Assembly (NCBI RefSeq): GCF_013378445.1
Contig: NZ_JABXYK010000002.1
Span: 62,001 to 126,000, forward strand
Source: Mycoplana rhizolycopersici
GTDB taxonomy: Bacteria > Pseudomonadota > Alphaproteobacteria > Rhizobiales > Rhizobiaceae
Direction of reading: 5' to 3'
Length of the DNA stretch: 64,000 nt
Positions 45,851 through 55,127 of this stretch are shown here, one piece after another (the stretch's first letter is position 1; the number at the start of each line of letters is the position of its first letter). Made by a program: the position numbers and the translations under genes. A model generated the notes under the pieces. It made no database searches. It was not told the origin of the DNA and saw only the letters and a program-made list of their open reading frames with translations.

Positions 45851-48499
45851 TTATGCCTTCAGCATGCGTTCCACGATGTCCGAAACGTCCGAAGAAAGCT
45901 TCTCTCCGGCAGCGATCGTGCGCAACGCATTGAGCGCATGGTCGGAGCGCACGTCCTCGAGCGCTCGCCAGGAGCGCATCGAAGTGAGGATGCGGGCGGC
46001 AAGCTGTGGATTCTTCGGATCGATCTCGAGGATCTGCTCGGCGAGGAAGCGGTAGCCTGCGCCGTCGGCGCGGTTGAAGCCGGTCGGGTTGGCGAAGGCG
46101 AAGGTGCCGACGAGAGCGCGCACGCGGTTCGGATTCGACCTGTTGAAGAGCGGGCTTTCCATGAGCGTCCTGACCCGCTCCAGCGCGCCGTGGCCGGGTA
46201 TGGTCGACTGGATGGAGAACCATTTGTCGATGACCAGCGCGTTGTCGGCAAAGCGCGCGCGGAAAGCCTCCAGCGCTGCCGCCGTCTCCGGCGCATCCGG
46301 GAAGCGATGAGCGAGAACGGTGAGGGCCGCGCTCATATCGGTCATGTTGTCGGCGGTCTCGAAGGCCTTCGCCGCGCGATCGGGCCGGCCCTCGGCAATG
46401 GCGAGATAGCCGAGAGCGGCATTGCGCAGCGCGCGCTTTCCAGCGCTTGCCGCATCCGGCGTGAAGCCGCCCTTTGTGTGGTTACGGTCGAAGAGTGCTG
46501 CGAAGAGTTCCGCTCCCTTGTGCGCGGCGACTGCCATGACCGCCTCGCGGCCGGTGCGGATCGCATCCGGGTCGTTGTTGCCGCCGTGCTCACGGGCAAC
46601 GTCGGCTTCGCTCGGCAGCGCCAGGATCTGTGCACGGAAAGCCGGCTCCAGCGTTTCGTCGCCGGCGATGGCGACGAGCGTGTCGACCAGAAGCGGATCG
46701 ACGGCGATTTCCGCGGCGTTGCGGGCGTTGCGGGCAGCTGCGACGAGGTTGGGCAGCGCGATGTCGCTCAGCGCCTGCCAGCGGGCGAAAAAGTCGCTGT
46801 CGTGCCGGGCGATGTGGGCGAGGTCTGCGGGGGACTGTTCGAAATGCAGGTTGATCGGGGCGGAGAAGCCGCGGTTGAGCGTGACGACCGGCCGCGTCGG
46901 GATGCCGGAGAATGTGACCGTCTGCTGGCGCTGCGTCAGGTGCAACACGTCGCCGGTGACCTCAGCGCCCTCGATGGCTTGCGGCTCCGCTTCCGTGCCG
47001 TCGGCGAGCAGCAGGCCGAAGCGCAGCGGGATGTGCATCGGCTCCTTGGCGGACTGGCCGGGCGTGGGCGGAACCATCTGCTCGAAGGACAGGGTGAACA
47101 CGCCCTTCGCCTGGTCGTAGGCGCTCGACACGGTCACCAGCGGCGTGCCGGCCTGATGATACCACAGCGAGAACTGCGACAGGTCGCGGCCGCTCGCATC
47201 CTCGAAGCACTTGACGAAGTCCTCGATCGTCGCGGCATCGCCGTCGTGACGCTCGAAATAGAGATCCATGCCCTTCTTGAAAAGCTCGGCACCGAGAATG
47301 GTCGCGATCATGCGCGTGACCTCGGAGCCCTTCTCATAGACGGTCGTCGTATAGAAGTTGTTGATTTCCCGGTATTTCGTCGGGCGCACTGGATGGGCGA
47401 GGGGACCGGCGTCCTCGGGGAACTGCTCGGATTTCAGATGCCGGACCTCGGCGATGCGCTTGACGGCGCGCGAGCGCTGGTCGGCCGAAAACTCGTGGTC
47501 GCGATAGACCGTCAGCCCTTCCTTCAGGCACAGCTGGAACCAGTCGCGGCAGGTGATGCGGTTGCCGGTCCAATTGTGGAAGTATTCGTGGGCGATGATC
47601 GCCTCGATGTTGGCGTAGTCCGCGTCGGTCGCCGTATCGGGGTCGGCAAGCACGTACTTGTCGTTGAAGACGTTGAGACCCTTGTTCTCCATCGCCCCCA
47701 TGTTGAAGTCGGAGACGGCGACGATCATGAAGATGTCGAGATCGTATTCGCGGCCGAAAACTTCCTCGTCCCACTTCATCGAGCGTTTCAGTGCGTCCAT
47801 TGCATAGGACGCGCGCGGTTCCTTGCCGTGCTCGACATAGATCTTGAGCGCGACTTCGCGGCCGGACATGGTGGTGAAGCTATCCTCGACGACGCCGAGG
47901 TCGCCGGCCACCAGTGCAAAGAGATAGCTGGGCTTCGGGTGCGGATCGAACCAGGCGGCGAAGTGCTTGCCCTCGCCATAGCCGGCCCCACCCAGGAAAT
48001 TGCCGTTCGACAGGAGCAGCGGGCAGCTTTCCTTGTCGGCTATGATGTTGACGGTGTAGACGCAGAGCACGTCGGGCCGGTCATAGAAATAGGTGATCCG
48101 GCGAAAACCCTCGGCCTCGCACTGGGTGCAGTAGATGCCGTTGGTCCGGTAGAGACCCATCAGTTGCGTGTTTGCTTCGGGATTGATGACCGTTTCGACC
48201 GTGATCTCGAACGATCCCGTTTCGGGAAGTTCGCGGATCGTGAGAACGTCGTCTTCTTCGGTAAACCTTTCGGCTTCCATCGGCATGCCGTCGTAAAGCA
48301 GGCCGGTCATGTTCAGTTCGTCGCCATCCAGGACCAGCGGGGCGTCCGTTGCTGCCCCCTCCCGCCTGTGGAACAGCATGCGCGATGTGCACTTCGTTTC
48401 CGTCGGATCAAGTTCGAAGGTGAGGTCGACACGTTCGAGTACGAAGTCAGTCGGACGGTAGTCTGCCAGATTGATGATCCGGCCGCTCTCAGTGCGCAT
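45851..48499 (-). CDS. pepN: Aminopeptidase N (PepN), M1 family
   Basis: Zinc aminopeptidase of broad specificity in the cytoplasm. The 882-residue protein is close to the E. coli length. GAMENKGLN is the substrate-binding motif, HEYFHNWTGNR with the downstream Glu in LCLKEGLTVYRD gives the HExxH-x18-E zinc site, and the C-terminal helical domain (ILEIDPKNPQLAARIL) is typical of PepN. The 235 bases between its end and pleC hold nothing recognised. Confidence 0.96.
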   Translation of the reverse strand: MRTESGRIINLADYRPTDFVLERVDLTFELDPTETKCTSRMLFHRREGAATDAPLVLDGDELNMTGLLYDGMPMEAERFTEEDDVLTIRELPETGSFEITVETVINPEANTQLMGLYRTNGIYCTQCEAEGFRRITYFYDRPDVLCVYTVNIIADKESCPLLLSNGNFLGGAGYGEGKHFAAWFDPHPKPSYLFALVAGDLGVVEDSFTTMSGREVALKIYVEHGKEPRASYAMDALKRSMKWDEEVFGREYDLDIFMIVAVSDFNMGAMENKGLNVFNDKYVLADPDTATDADYANIEAIIAHEYFHNWTGNRITCRDWFQLCLKEGLTVYRDHEFSADQRSRAVKRIAEVRHLKSEQFPEDAGPLAHPVRPTKYREINNFYTTTVYEKGSEVTRMIATILGAELFKKGMDLYFERHDGDAATIEDFVKCFEDASGRDLSQFSLWYHQAGTPLVTVSSAYDQAKGVFTLSFEQMVPPTPGQSAKEPMHIPLRFGLLLADGTEAEPQAIEGAEVTGDVLHLTQRQQTVTFSGIPTRPVVTLNRGFSAPINLHFEQSPADLAHIARHDSDFFARWQALSDIALPNLVAAARNARNAAEIAVDPLLVDTLVAIAGDETLEPAFRAQILALPSEADVAREHGGNNDPDAIRTGREAVMAVAAHKGAELFAALFDRNHTKGGFTPDAASAGKRALRNAALGYLAIAEGRPDRAAKAFETADNMTDMSAALTVLAHRFPDAPETAAALEAFRARFADNALVIDKWFSIQSTIPGHGALERVRTLMESPLFNRSNPNRVRALVGTFAFANPTGFNRADGAGYRFLAEQILEIDPKNPQLAARILTSMRSWRALEDVRSDHALNALRTIAAGEKLSSDVSDIVERMLKA

Positions 48500-48801
48500 G
48501 GTATGTCCTGCTCGTGTCCTTCAGCTTGTCCTGATTTAGAGCATCGGGACGAAGGGCGAAAGGACGGATTGGTCTTCGGCTGAATTCCTTCTATGCACTC
48601 CGGCTTAACATCTCATTGCCGTATCGCACCCTCCAACGATTTCTTTGAGGCGGTGCGGCCGCAGGTTGAGCGGCGCTCATCAAAACCTTTTCGCCGGGAT
48701 CACCAAAATTCATCCCCGCACCTTGTAAAACCCCGTTATTGTCCGCCTGATTTGTGCATCCGAATGACGCTTCGCGTCTCCGGCTCCCGTCCGGGCCGTG
48801 A
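48500..48801. other. Divergent intergenic region between pepN and the DMT transporter
   Basis: About 300 bases with genes leaving in both directions; both promoters should lie here. No strong -35/-10 pair, hairpin or small gene was recognised. Confidence 0.35.
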
Positions 48802-49758
48802 ATGAAAGACTTTTCTCCGATGGAGTTCGACCAACAGCAGCCGATGAAGGCGATCTTACTCAAGGTCTCCTCCGTTGTGATCTTCGTCTGCATGTCCACG
48901 CTGATCAAGGCGGCGGGCAAGGATATTCCGACAGGCCAGATCACCTTCTACCGCTCGGCCTTCGCCATGCTGCCGGTTTTGGCCTATCTCGCCTTTCGTG
49001 GCGAGCTGATCCATTCCTTCCGGACCAACGACGTGACCGGGCATCTGGCCCGCGGCTTCGTCGGCATCCTGGCCATGAGCTTCGGCTTTTATGGCCTGAT
49101 CCATCTGCCGCTGCCGGAAGCGATTGCCATCGGCTATGCGATGCCGCTGATCGCGGTCATGATCGCCGCCCTGTTCCTGAAGGAGACGGTGGGGCTTTAC
49201 CGCTGGTCGGCGGTTTTCATCGGACTGGTCGGCGTCACCATCATCACCTGGCCACGTCTGACCCTCGTCGATGCGGGCGGTATCGGGACGGCGGAGGCCC
49301 TTGGCGCTGCGGCCGTCCTGGTTTCGGCAACCCTTGGCGCCATTGCGATGGTGTTGGTGCGCAAGCTGATACAAACGGAAAAGACGCCGACGATCGTTCT
49401 CTACTTCTCGCTCTCGGCCTCGGTGTTCTCGCTCGCCACCCTGCCGCTCGGCTGGGCGGATCTCGACAGCAGGGCGCTGCTGCTTCTGGCGCTTGCAGGT
49501 TTTTGCGGCGGGGTGGCGCAGATCCTGCTGACGGCAAGCTACCGTTATGCCGACGTCTCGACCATCGCCCCGTTCGAATACACCTCGATCGTGCTCGGCC
49601 TCGGCTTCGGCTATGTGCTTTTTGGCGACGTGCCGACGGTTGCGATGCTCGTCGGCACGCTGATCGTCATCTGCGCCGGCATTTTCATCATTATCCGCGA
49701 GCACAGGCTCGGCCTGCGCCGGAAGGCCGCCCGCAGGCATATGACCCCGCACGGTTGA
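48802..49758 (+). CDS. DMT-superfamily (EamA) transporter
   Basis: A 318-residue inner-membrane protein with ten hydrophobic segments in two EamA repeats (first about 18-145, second about 165-290). Repeat marks include ITFYRSAFAMLPVL, LPLPEAIAIGYAMPLIAVM and the second-half TIAPFEYTSIVLGLGFGYVLFGD. Members export amino acids or metabolites; the substrate cannot be told. Downstream in-frame ATGs at 48820 and 48844 are possible starts. Confidence 0.85.
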   Translation: MKDFSPMEFDQQQPMKAILLKVSSVVIFVCMSTLIKAAGKDIPTGQITFYRSAFAMLPVLAYLAFRGELIHSFRTNDVTGHLARGFVGILAMSFGFYGLIHLPLPEAIAIGYAMPLIAVMIAALFLKETVGLYRWSAVFIGLVGVTIITWPRLTLVDAGGIGTAEALGAAAVLVSATLGAIAMVLVRKLIQTEKTPTIVLYFSLSASVFSLATLPLGWADLDSRALLLLALAGFCGGVAQILLTASYRYADVSTIAPFEYTSIVLGLGFGYVLFGDVPTVAMLVGTLIVICAGIFIIIREHRLGLRRKAARRHMTPHG

Positions 49759-49788
49759 CGTCGCGGATATCCGGAGCCGCGGTTCCCG

Positions 49789-51075
49789 TCAGTGCTTCGT
49801 CCATTGCGGCGTGGTGGTGTCGGCGATCAGCTGCTCGTCGGAGCTTTCTCCCTGCAGTGCTGCCGCAGACGCTTCCGCGCCGAGTGGCTGAACCGGCATC
49901 GCCTGGTAGTCGGTCTTCGCCACCATGCCGCTTGCCTCGTCGCGACGGGCGATACGCCAGGCGGCGTAGCCGCCGTAGATGGCGAAGTAGAGCGTGAAGA
50001 CGGCAAACAGCGCCGTCGGCCCGAAACGCTCCATCACCGGACCGGCCACCAGCGGGCCGGAGATCGTGCCCATGCCGTAAACGATCATCATGCCCGAGGA
50101 CACTTCTACATATTCGTCCGGCTGGGCGAGGTCGTTCGCATGGGCGACGTTGAGCGCATAGATCGGAAACAGCACGCTGCCGACGAGCGCCGCAACGAAA
50201 TAGAGCAGCGTCGGCGAGCCGCCCTGAACGGCGATCATGGCGAGGCTGGCGGCCACGCCGACGAGGCCGCAGGCGACCATCACGAGGCGCCGGTCCATGC
50301 GGTCCGAGGCGCGACCGATCGGGATCTGGGCGAGCGTGCTGCCGACGAGAAGGGCGGCGAGCAGGGTGGCCCCCTGCGCTGTCGAAAGCCCGATCCGCTG
50401 AGTAAAGACGCCGCCGAGGTTCAGCCATGCACCCGACAGCGCCCCGGCCAGAAAGGCGCCGACGACGGCAACCGGCGAGCGGCGGTAAAGCTTGAGCACG
50501 TTGAAGCGCGCCTGCGTTGGCGGTGCGGGCAGCGGCGAGGAGGTCAGCGCGGTCGGCAGCAGCGACACCGAGAAGATGATGGCACAGAGAATGAACAGCG
50601 ACGTGTTCGTCGGATCTCCAAGCGGCACCAGGTACTGGCCGGCCACGCTGCCGACCATCGTGATCATGACGTAGAGGGAAAACACGCTGGCGCGGTTCTC
50701 GTTCGTGACCCGCTCGTTCAGCCAGCTCTCGATGATCAGGTAGCTGCCGGCGATGGCAAAGCCCGATATCGTCCTGAAGACGATCCAGGCGCGCCAGTCG
50801 ACCATGAGCGAGCAGAGCAGGATGGCAATGGAGAGCAGCGTGATCAGCGCCACGAAGACGCGCACATGCCCGACGGCGAGAATGAATTTCGGCGTGACGA
50901 TGCACGAGGAGGTAAAGCCCAGCGTATAGCCGGTCGCGATCCAGGTGATCGTCTGCGTCGACCAGCCTTCTGCAACGGCCCGCACGGGAACGACGTAACT
51001 CTGCAGGCCGAATGCCACCATCATCAGCAGCGTCGATATCAGCAGGCTCAGGAACGGAACGAGGCTCGCGAGCAT
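49789..51075 (-). CDS. MFS transporter
   Basis: A 428-residue major facilitator with about twelve hydrophobic segments. The family loop between segments 2 and 3 appears as GYTLGFTSSCIVTPKFILAVGHVRVF, and IPIGRASDRMDRR is the repeat of that loop in the second half. The C-terminal ~40 residues are hydrophilic (ASAAALQGESSDEQ). The ATG at 51075 places the first membrane segment at the N-terminus; an ATG at 51105 would add ten residues. Substrate unknown; YcaD-like by general character. Confidence 0.82.
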   Translation of the reverse strand: MLASLVPFLSLLISTLLMMVAFGLQSYVVPVRAVAEGWSTQTITWIATGYTLGFTSSCIVTPKFILAVGHVRVFVALITLLSIAILLCSLMVDWRAWIVFRTISGFAIAGSYLIIESWLNERVTNENRASVFSLYVMITMVGSVAGQYLVPLGDPTNTSLFILCAIIFSVSLLPTALTSSPLPAPPTQARFNVLKLYRRSPVAVVGAFLAGALSGAWLNLGGVFTQRIGLSTAQGATLLAALLVGSTLAQIPIGRASDRMDRRLVMVACGLVGVAASLAMIAVQGGSPTLLYFVAALVGSVLFPIYALNVAHANDLAQPDEYVEVSSGMMIVYGMGTISGPLVAGPVMERFGPTALFAVFTLYFAIYGGYAAWRIARRDEASGMVAKTDYQAMPVQPLGAEASAAALQGESSDEQLIADTTTPQWTKH

Positions 51076-51263
51076 CGGGAAATCCGGAAAGAAGAAATGC
51101 GCCATTTTCCGTGGTAGCGCGGACACGAGGAGTGTGCCTCTAAAGAACTCCTCGTGCGCTGTCCAGCGCGACAGCCGCTGGCGCAAAGAACCGCAGCGGC
51201 ACGGGCCTTGACGCCGCGAGCCTGCAGCGGCTTGCAGCGGTCGTAGGAAGGCCTTCCGCCCGT

Positions 51264-51407
51264 TCAGCTCGGCATGAAGGCCTTCAACTGATCCTGGCGG
51301 TGGGTGGCGTTGCGCGGGAGCGTCGCAAGCACGTTGTACTCGCGTGCGGCGTTGATCGCGGCGCGGATGTCGTGCAGGTCGGCAATCAGCTTGTGTATGC
51401 GTGCCAT
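51264..51407 (-). CDS. Very small hypothetical protein (47 residues)
   Basis: A 47-residue basic, helical protein (start ARIHKLIADLHDIRAAIN; His/Arg-rich end). AGGAG lies six bases before the ATG at 51407, a much better ribosome site than for random frames here. No family recognised. It sits downstream of another very small gene on the same strand, with a hairpin between them. Confidence 0.5.
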   Translation of the reverse strand: MARIHKLIADLHDIRAAINAAREYNVLATLPRNATHRQDQLKAFMPS

Positions 51408-51470
51408 TGTCTTCTCCTGGAGCCTCTCTCCAAAACACGTGAACGGCATTCGGGCGAAGGCAAAACGGCA

Positions 51471-51494
51471 AAAGGAGCGCTGAGGGCGCTCCTT
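51471..51494 (-). terminator. Hairpin terminator between two small genes
   Basis: AAGGAGCGC (51472-51480) pairs with GCGCTCCTT (51486-51494) around five bases. Read on the minus strand it is followed by a TTTTGCCGTTTTG tract, so it may end the 58-residue gene upstream and separate it from the 47-residue gene. Confidence 0.55.
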
Positions 51495-51591
51495 CGCTTC
51501 TTCCGTGGGGCTTCTTCCGTGAATGTGAATGCGCGGGCAGGAGCCAGTTCATGCGCCCGGCATGCAACGTTTCGCATGCCGGAGCGGGCGG

Positions 51592-51768
51592 TCAACGCTG
51601 TACGAATTCGGCGTAGATATTGGCCGGGCGGTTGATGCGAGCGTAGCCAGCGGCTGTCATCTGCTCGTTGGCCGGGGCGCGCGTGCCGCCGAAACCACTA
51701 GCCCGACGGAAGCCGGCGTAGCGCAGCGTCTCGAAGCCGGAATGGATGGGGCGAAGGCGGGCGGTCAT
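51592..51768 (-). CDS. Very small hypothetical protein (58 residues)
   Basis: A 58-residue basic protein rich in Arg, Ala, Gly and aromatic residues, with no membrane segment or signal. AAGGA lies eight bases before the ATG at 51768, and the upstream 150 bases (51790-51910) are AT-rich compared with the surroundings, as expected for a strong promoter. A hairpin terminator lies downstream. No family recognised. Confidence 0.5.
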   Translation of the reverse strand: MTARLRPIHSGFETLRYAGFRRASGFGGTRAPANEQMTAAGYARINRPANIYAEFVQR

Positions 51769-51965
51769 GATCTCGTTCCTTAATCTGTCCTCCCGCTTGC
51801 TAATATTGCAACGCAGCATTTGATTTGCAATGCGACATTACGCCCGCCTGATATGCGTATTTCACATGGCTTCGGTAATATTTTGTTCATAATAGCGGCA
51901 GGTTGCATCCAGGTCTCCGGCCGGCGACGTGTGCTGCGGCGATTAAAACTTTGAAATATAAGGGT

Positions 51966-52883
51966 TTAACCCTTCGCCGTCGCCGCGCCGCTTTCGGTGA
52001 TCCGGGCGCGAAACACGAGCAAATCCTGCCAGGCAAGGCGCTTGCTGACCGGCGCTGCGGCGAGATCCTGGGGATGAAGTGTTGCAAATGCCGGTATTGT
52101 CCGGCCTGCGATGTCGATTTCCCGCCATTCCCCGCGCAGTTGGTGGATCGTCTGGCTGCCCCCGAAGAAGAATCGCGCGGCGAAATTTCCGAGCAGCAGC
52201 AGGTGACTCGGCTCCGCCAGTGCGATCTGCCTCTCGATGAAGGGGCGGCAGATGTCGCTTTCCGCGCCCGATGGCACCCGGTTTCCCGGCGGACGCCAGG
52301 GGATGACGTTCGAAAGCAGGACCTCGGCGCGGCTAAGCCCGATGCCGGTCAGCATCCGATCCAGCATCGCGCCCTGCCGTCCGGAGAAGGGGAGGCCTTC
52401 ACGGTCGTCGTCGGCATTCGGCATGGGGCCGATCACCATCACGGAAGGGCTCGCATTGCCTTCGGCAAAGACCAGGCCACGCGCACTGTTCTTCAGGTTG
52501 CAGCCGCCGAAGCCTTCCATGGCCGTTCGCAACTCCGCAAGCGTGCGCGCGCTCGACGCCACGAAGGTGGCATCGGCAACGGCCTGCCCGTCCGGAATGG
52601 CGACGGAAGGTGCGGGGGCCGCCTCGCGCTGCGGCGCGCGCGTCGTCGTGCGCGCGGGTGCGCTGCCGGTTCGTGCCTGCGTGTCTTCGGCCTGCCTCGG
52701 CGAAGAGGCGCTTGCCGCCCCCTGGCGTGCCGCATGCGCGGCCCGCATCGCCTCAAACTCGGCAAACCTGTCCACCGGCTGTTCTTCCAGCAGCCATTCG
52801 ACGCCGGCATCGGCGTGGAACGCGAGCAGGGCGGCCAGTTCGGCGGCGTCGAGGTCGGAAGCGGAGATCATGACGCTAGCCAT
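51966..52883 (-). CDS. Uracil-DNA glycosylase-like protein (family 4/5 type) with altered motif
   Basis: A 305-residue protein whose C-terminal ~190 residues match the uracil-DNA glycosylase superfamily: VMVIGPMPNADDDREGLPFSGRQGAMLDRML, LSNVIPWRPPGNR, LLLLGNFAARFFFG and the late ATLHPQDL with its active-site-region His. The first motif, normally GEAPGxxED in family 4, reads GPMPNADDD here. Only one Cys of the N-terminal iron-sulfur pair is evident (GGCNLKNSA). The first ~110 residues form an Ala/Arg/Glu-rich linker typical of alphaproteobacterial members. Start at 52883 or 52871. Confidence 0.75.
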   Translation of the reverse strand: MASVMISASDLDAAELAALLAFHADAGVEWLLEEQPVDRFAEFEAMRAAHAARQGAASASSPRQAEDTQARTGSAPARTTTRAPQREAAPAPSVAIPDGQAVADATFVASSARTLAELRTAMEGFGGCNLKNSARGLVFAEGNASPSVMVIGPMPNADDDREGLPFSGRQGAMLDRMLTGIGLSRAEVLLSNVIPWRPPGNRVPSGAESDICRPFIERQIALAEPSHLLLLGNFAARFFFGGSQTIHQLRGEWREIDIAGRTIPAFATLHPQDLAAAPVSKRLAWQDLLVFRARITESGAATAKG

Positions 52884-52956
52884 ACAGGAACCCTTGCATG
52901 GGCGGCAAGGGTGCGGCACCTGCGTGCCGCGAATCCCCGCGTCAAAGCTTTTGCCG

Positions 52957-53745
52957 TCAGACGGAGCGCGCAGCGCCGCCGTCGCAGCGGATGATGCTGC
53001 CGGTCACGTAGCTGGCCGGCTGGCTGCACAGGAAAGCGGCGGTGGCGGCGAATTCCTCGACCGTGCCGTAGCGTCCGGCGGGAATGGCCGCCTCGGATGC
53101 AGCCGCGATCTCTTCCAGCGTCCGCCCGCTTCGCTGCGCTGCGGCTGCATCCAGGCTTTTCAGCCGGTCCGTCAAAATGCTGCCCGGAAGCAAGAGGTTG
53201 GCGGTTATGCCCTGAGCCGCGACCTCGTTTGCCAGCGTCTTCGACCAGCCGGCAAGCGCCGGCCGCAGCGTGTTCGACAGCGCCAGCCCGGGGATCGGTT
53301 CGATGACGCCGGAAGACGCGACAGTCAATATCCGCCCCCAGCCCTGGCTCTTCATCTGCGGAAGCAGCCGGTTGGTCAAGGTGATCAGCCGCAGCACCAT
53401 CGCGTTGAAGTAGGTTTGAAGCGTCTCCGGCGTCATGTCCTCGGTCGAACCCGGCGTCGGGCCGCCGGAATTGTTCACCAGGATGTCGATCCCGCCCAGC
53501 TTCTCGGCAACGCCCGCCACCAGCTTCTCGACCACGTCTGGCTCGAACAGGTCCGCGGTGACGAAATCGGCCCGTCCCAAACCTTCCGCGTTGATTGCGG
53601 CGCAGTTTGCCGAAAGCTCTTCGGCATTGCGGCCGCAGAGCAAAACGTCGGCGCCCTCCCGGGCAAGTGCGACGGCAATGGCGCGGCCGAGGCCGCGCGA
53701 CGAGGCCAGCACCAGCGCTTTCTTCTTCGAAATCCCGAGGTCCAT
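52957..53745 (-). CDS. Short-chain dehydrogenase/reductase family protein
   Basis: A 262-residue protein with an SDR fold: the nucleotide loop near the start reads ASSRGLGRAIA, then NNSGGP and the C-terminal YVTGSIIRCDGGAA. The catalytic region (VASSGVIEPIPGLALSNTLRPAL) has the Ser but the usual YxxxK is replaced by SxxxR, so ordinary dehydrogenase chemistry is doubtful. GGGAG upstream of the ATG is a good ribosome site, and a 13-base tandem duplication repeats it. Substrate unknown. Confidence 0.82.
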   Translation of the reverse strand: MDLGISKKKALVLASSRGLGRAIAVALAREGADVLLCGRNAEELSANCAAINAEGLGRADFVTADLFEPDVVEKLVAGVAEKLGGIDILVNNSGGPTPGSTEDMTPETLQTYFNAMVLRLITLTNRLLPQMKSQGWGRILTVASSGVIEPIPGLALSNTLRPALAGWSKTLANEVAAQGITANLLLPGSILTDRLKSLDAAAAQRSGRTLEEIAAASEAAIPAGRYGTVEEFAATAAFLCSQPASYVTGSIIRCDGGAARSV

Positions 53746-53751
53746 GAAATT

Positions 53752-53777
53752 CTCCCTGTGATCGCTCCCTGTGATCG
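53752..53777. repeat. 13-base tandem duplication in the SDR leader
   Basis: CTCCCTGTGATCG occurs twice in direct succession (53752-53764 and 53765-53777). On the gene's strand this gives two copies of a GGGAG ribosome-site sequence, the nearer one six bases before the ATG at 53745. Confidence 0.75.
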
Positions 53778-53837
53778 CTCGGCCGGCAAACTAGTCGAGA
53801 ATGGCGTCGGCGCAAACGGCTGGAATCGAGCCGCCGC

Positions 53838-55127
53838 TCAGAGCGTCTTGGCGGACCAGTCGGCGATGTCGTCGCGCGCGCCGATCAAAGCCAGCCCGTG
53901 CGCAATGGACAGAAGCTCGCCGCCGCTTTCGATCCGGTCGCGGTCGAAACGCTGCTCGAACAGGCGGCGCACCGCCGGCACAAACGATGTTCCGCCCGTC
54001 AAAAACACCTTGTCGATATCGCCGGGCGCCGTACCCGTCTGCGTCAGCACGTCGTCCAGCGCCTCCTCGATCCGCTCGAGTTCCGGTGCGATCCAGCCTT
54101 CGAAGTCGCTGCGCTTGACGACGCGCCGTGCTTTGTCGCCAAGCGGCGGAAAGGCGAATTCGGTCTCCTCGGCGCTCGATAGCCGCATCTTCGTTGCCGA
54201 GACGGCCTGGTACAGCGGGTAGCCTTCGTCCATCTCGATGAGGTCGACGAAGGCCTCCAGCTTCTCCGGCTCGAGGCTGGAGCGCACGAGCTTCTTCAAT
54301 TCCGTAAAATCGCGCAGCGTCTTGAAGATCGAGAGCTGGTTCCAGCGGCCGAAATTCGCATAGTAGCTGGTCGGCACTTCGAGAAGCTTGTCGAAGCTCT
54401 TGAACATCGTGCCTTTGCCGATGGCAGGCGAAACGATGTTGTCGATGATGCGGAAGTCGAAATTGTCGCCCGCAACGCCGACGCCGGAGTGGCCGAGCGG
54501 CGTCGCCGTCAGACGGCCGGCATGGCTCTCGAAGCGAATCAGCGAGTAGTCCGTCGTGCCGCCGCCGAAATCGCTGACGAGGACGGTGGCGTCCCGGTCG
54601 AGGTTGCGCGCGAAATAGAACGCGGCGGCAACAGGTTCGTAGACGTGATGGACTTCGGGGAAGCCGAAGCGGGCGAGGGCTGCGTTGTAGCGATCGGTCG
54701 CAAGCCGTTCGTCCGGATTGCTGCCGGCGAACCGGACCGGCCGCCCGACGACGACGCGTCCCGCGCCGCCTTCGAATTCCGCTCCCGCATAGTCCCGCAG
54801 GCGCGACAGAAATGCGTGCATCAGGTCATCGAACTCGTAGCGCTTGGCAAAGACCAGTGTTCCCTGGAACAGCGGCGAGGCGGCAAACGTTTTGATCGAC
54901 TGGAGGAAACGGCATTCGCCGGGGTTGTCGATGAACTGGGCGATCGCGGCCGGCCCGGCTTCGCTGGAAAGGCCGTGCATGCCCTTCTTCATGAAGGAAA
55001 GCGCGGTCCGGAGCGTGTCGGTCTCGCCCACCGGCGTCTGCATGAGCACGGACTGCGTCGTTGTGCCGCAGGTGGTGGCGAGCACGGAATTCGTGGTGCC
55101 GAAATCGAGGCCGTAGGCGATCGTCAT
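53838..55127 (-). CDS. Hsp70-like protein, ATPase domain only (YegD-type)
   Basis: A 429-residue protein with the Hsp70/actin ATPase motifs: GLDFGTTNS (phosphate 1), VSDFGGGTTDYS (phosphate 2) and VFLTGGTSFVPAVRRLF (adenosine). It ends soon after the ATPase domain, so it lacks the peptide-binding and lid domains of DnaK, as in E. coli YegD. The ATG at 55127 puts the first motif at the N-terminus. Client unknown. Confidence 0.88.
   Translation of the reverse strand: MTIAYGLDFGTTNSVLATTCGTTTQSVLMQTPVGETDTLRTALSFMKKGMHGLSSEAGPAAIAQFIDNPGECRFLQSIKTFAASPLFQGTLVFAKRYEFDDLMHAFLSRLRDYAGAEFEGGAGRVVVGRPVRFAGSNPDERLATDRYNAALARFGFPEVHHVYEPVAAAFYFARNLDRDATVLVSDFGGGTTDYSLIRFESHAGRLTATPLGHSGVGVAGDNFDFRIIDNIVSPAIGKGTMFKSFDKLLEVPTSYYANFGRWNQLSIFKTLRDFTELKKLVRSSLEPEKLEAFVDLIEMDEGYPLYQAVSATKMRLSSAEETEFAFPPLGDKARRVVKRSDFEGWIAPELERIEEALDDVLTQTGTAPGDIDKVFLTGGTSFVPAVRRLFEQRFDRDRIESGGELLSIAHGLALIGARDDIADWSAKTL

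Noticed and set aside
45938-48583. 881-codon open frame antisense to pepN
   Set aside because: Shadow of the PepN coding sequence; composition is repetitive Arg/Val/Gly/Asp without motifs.
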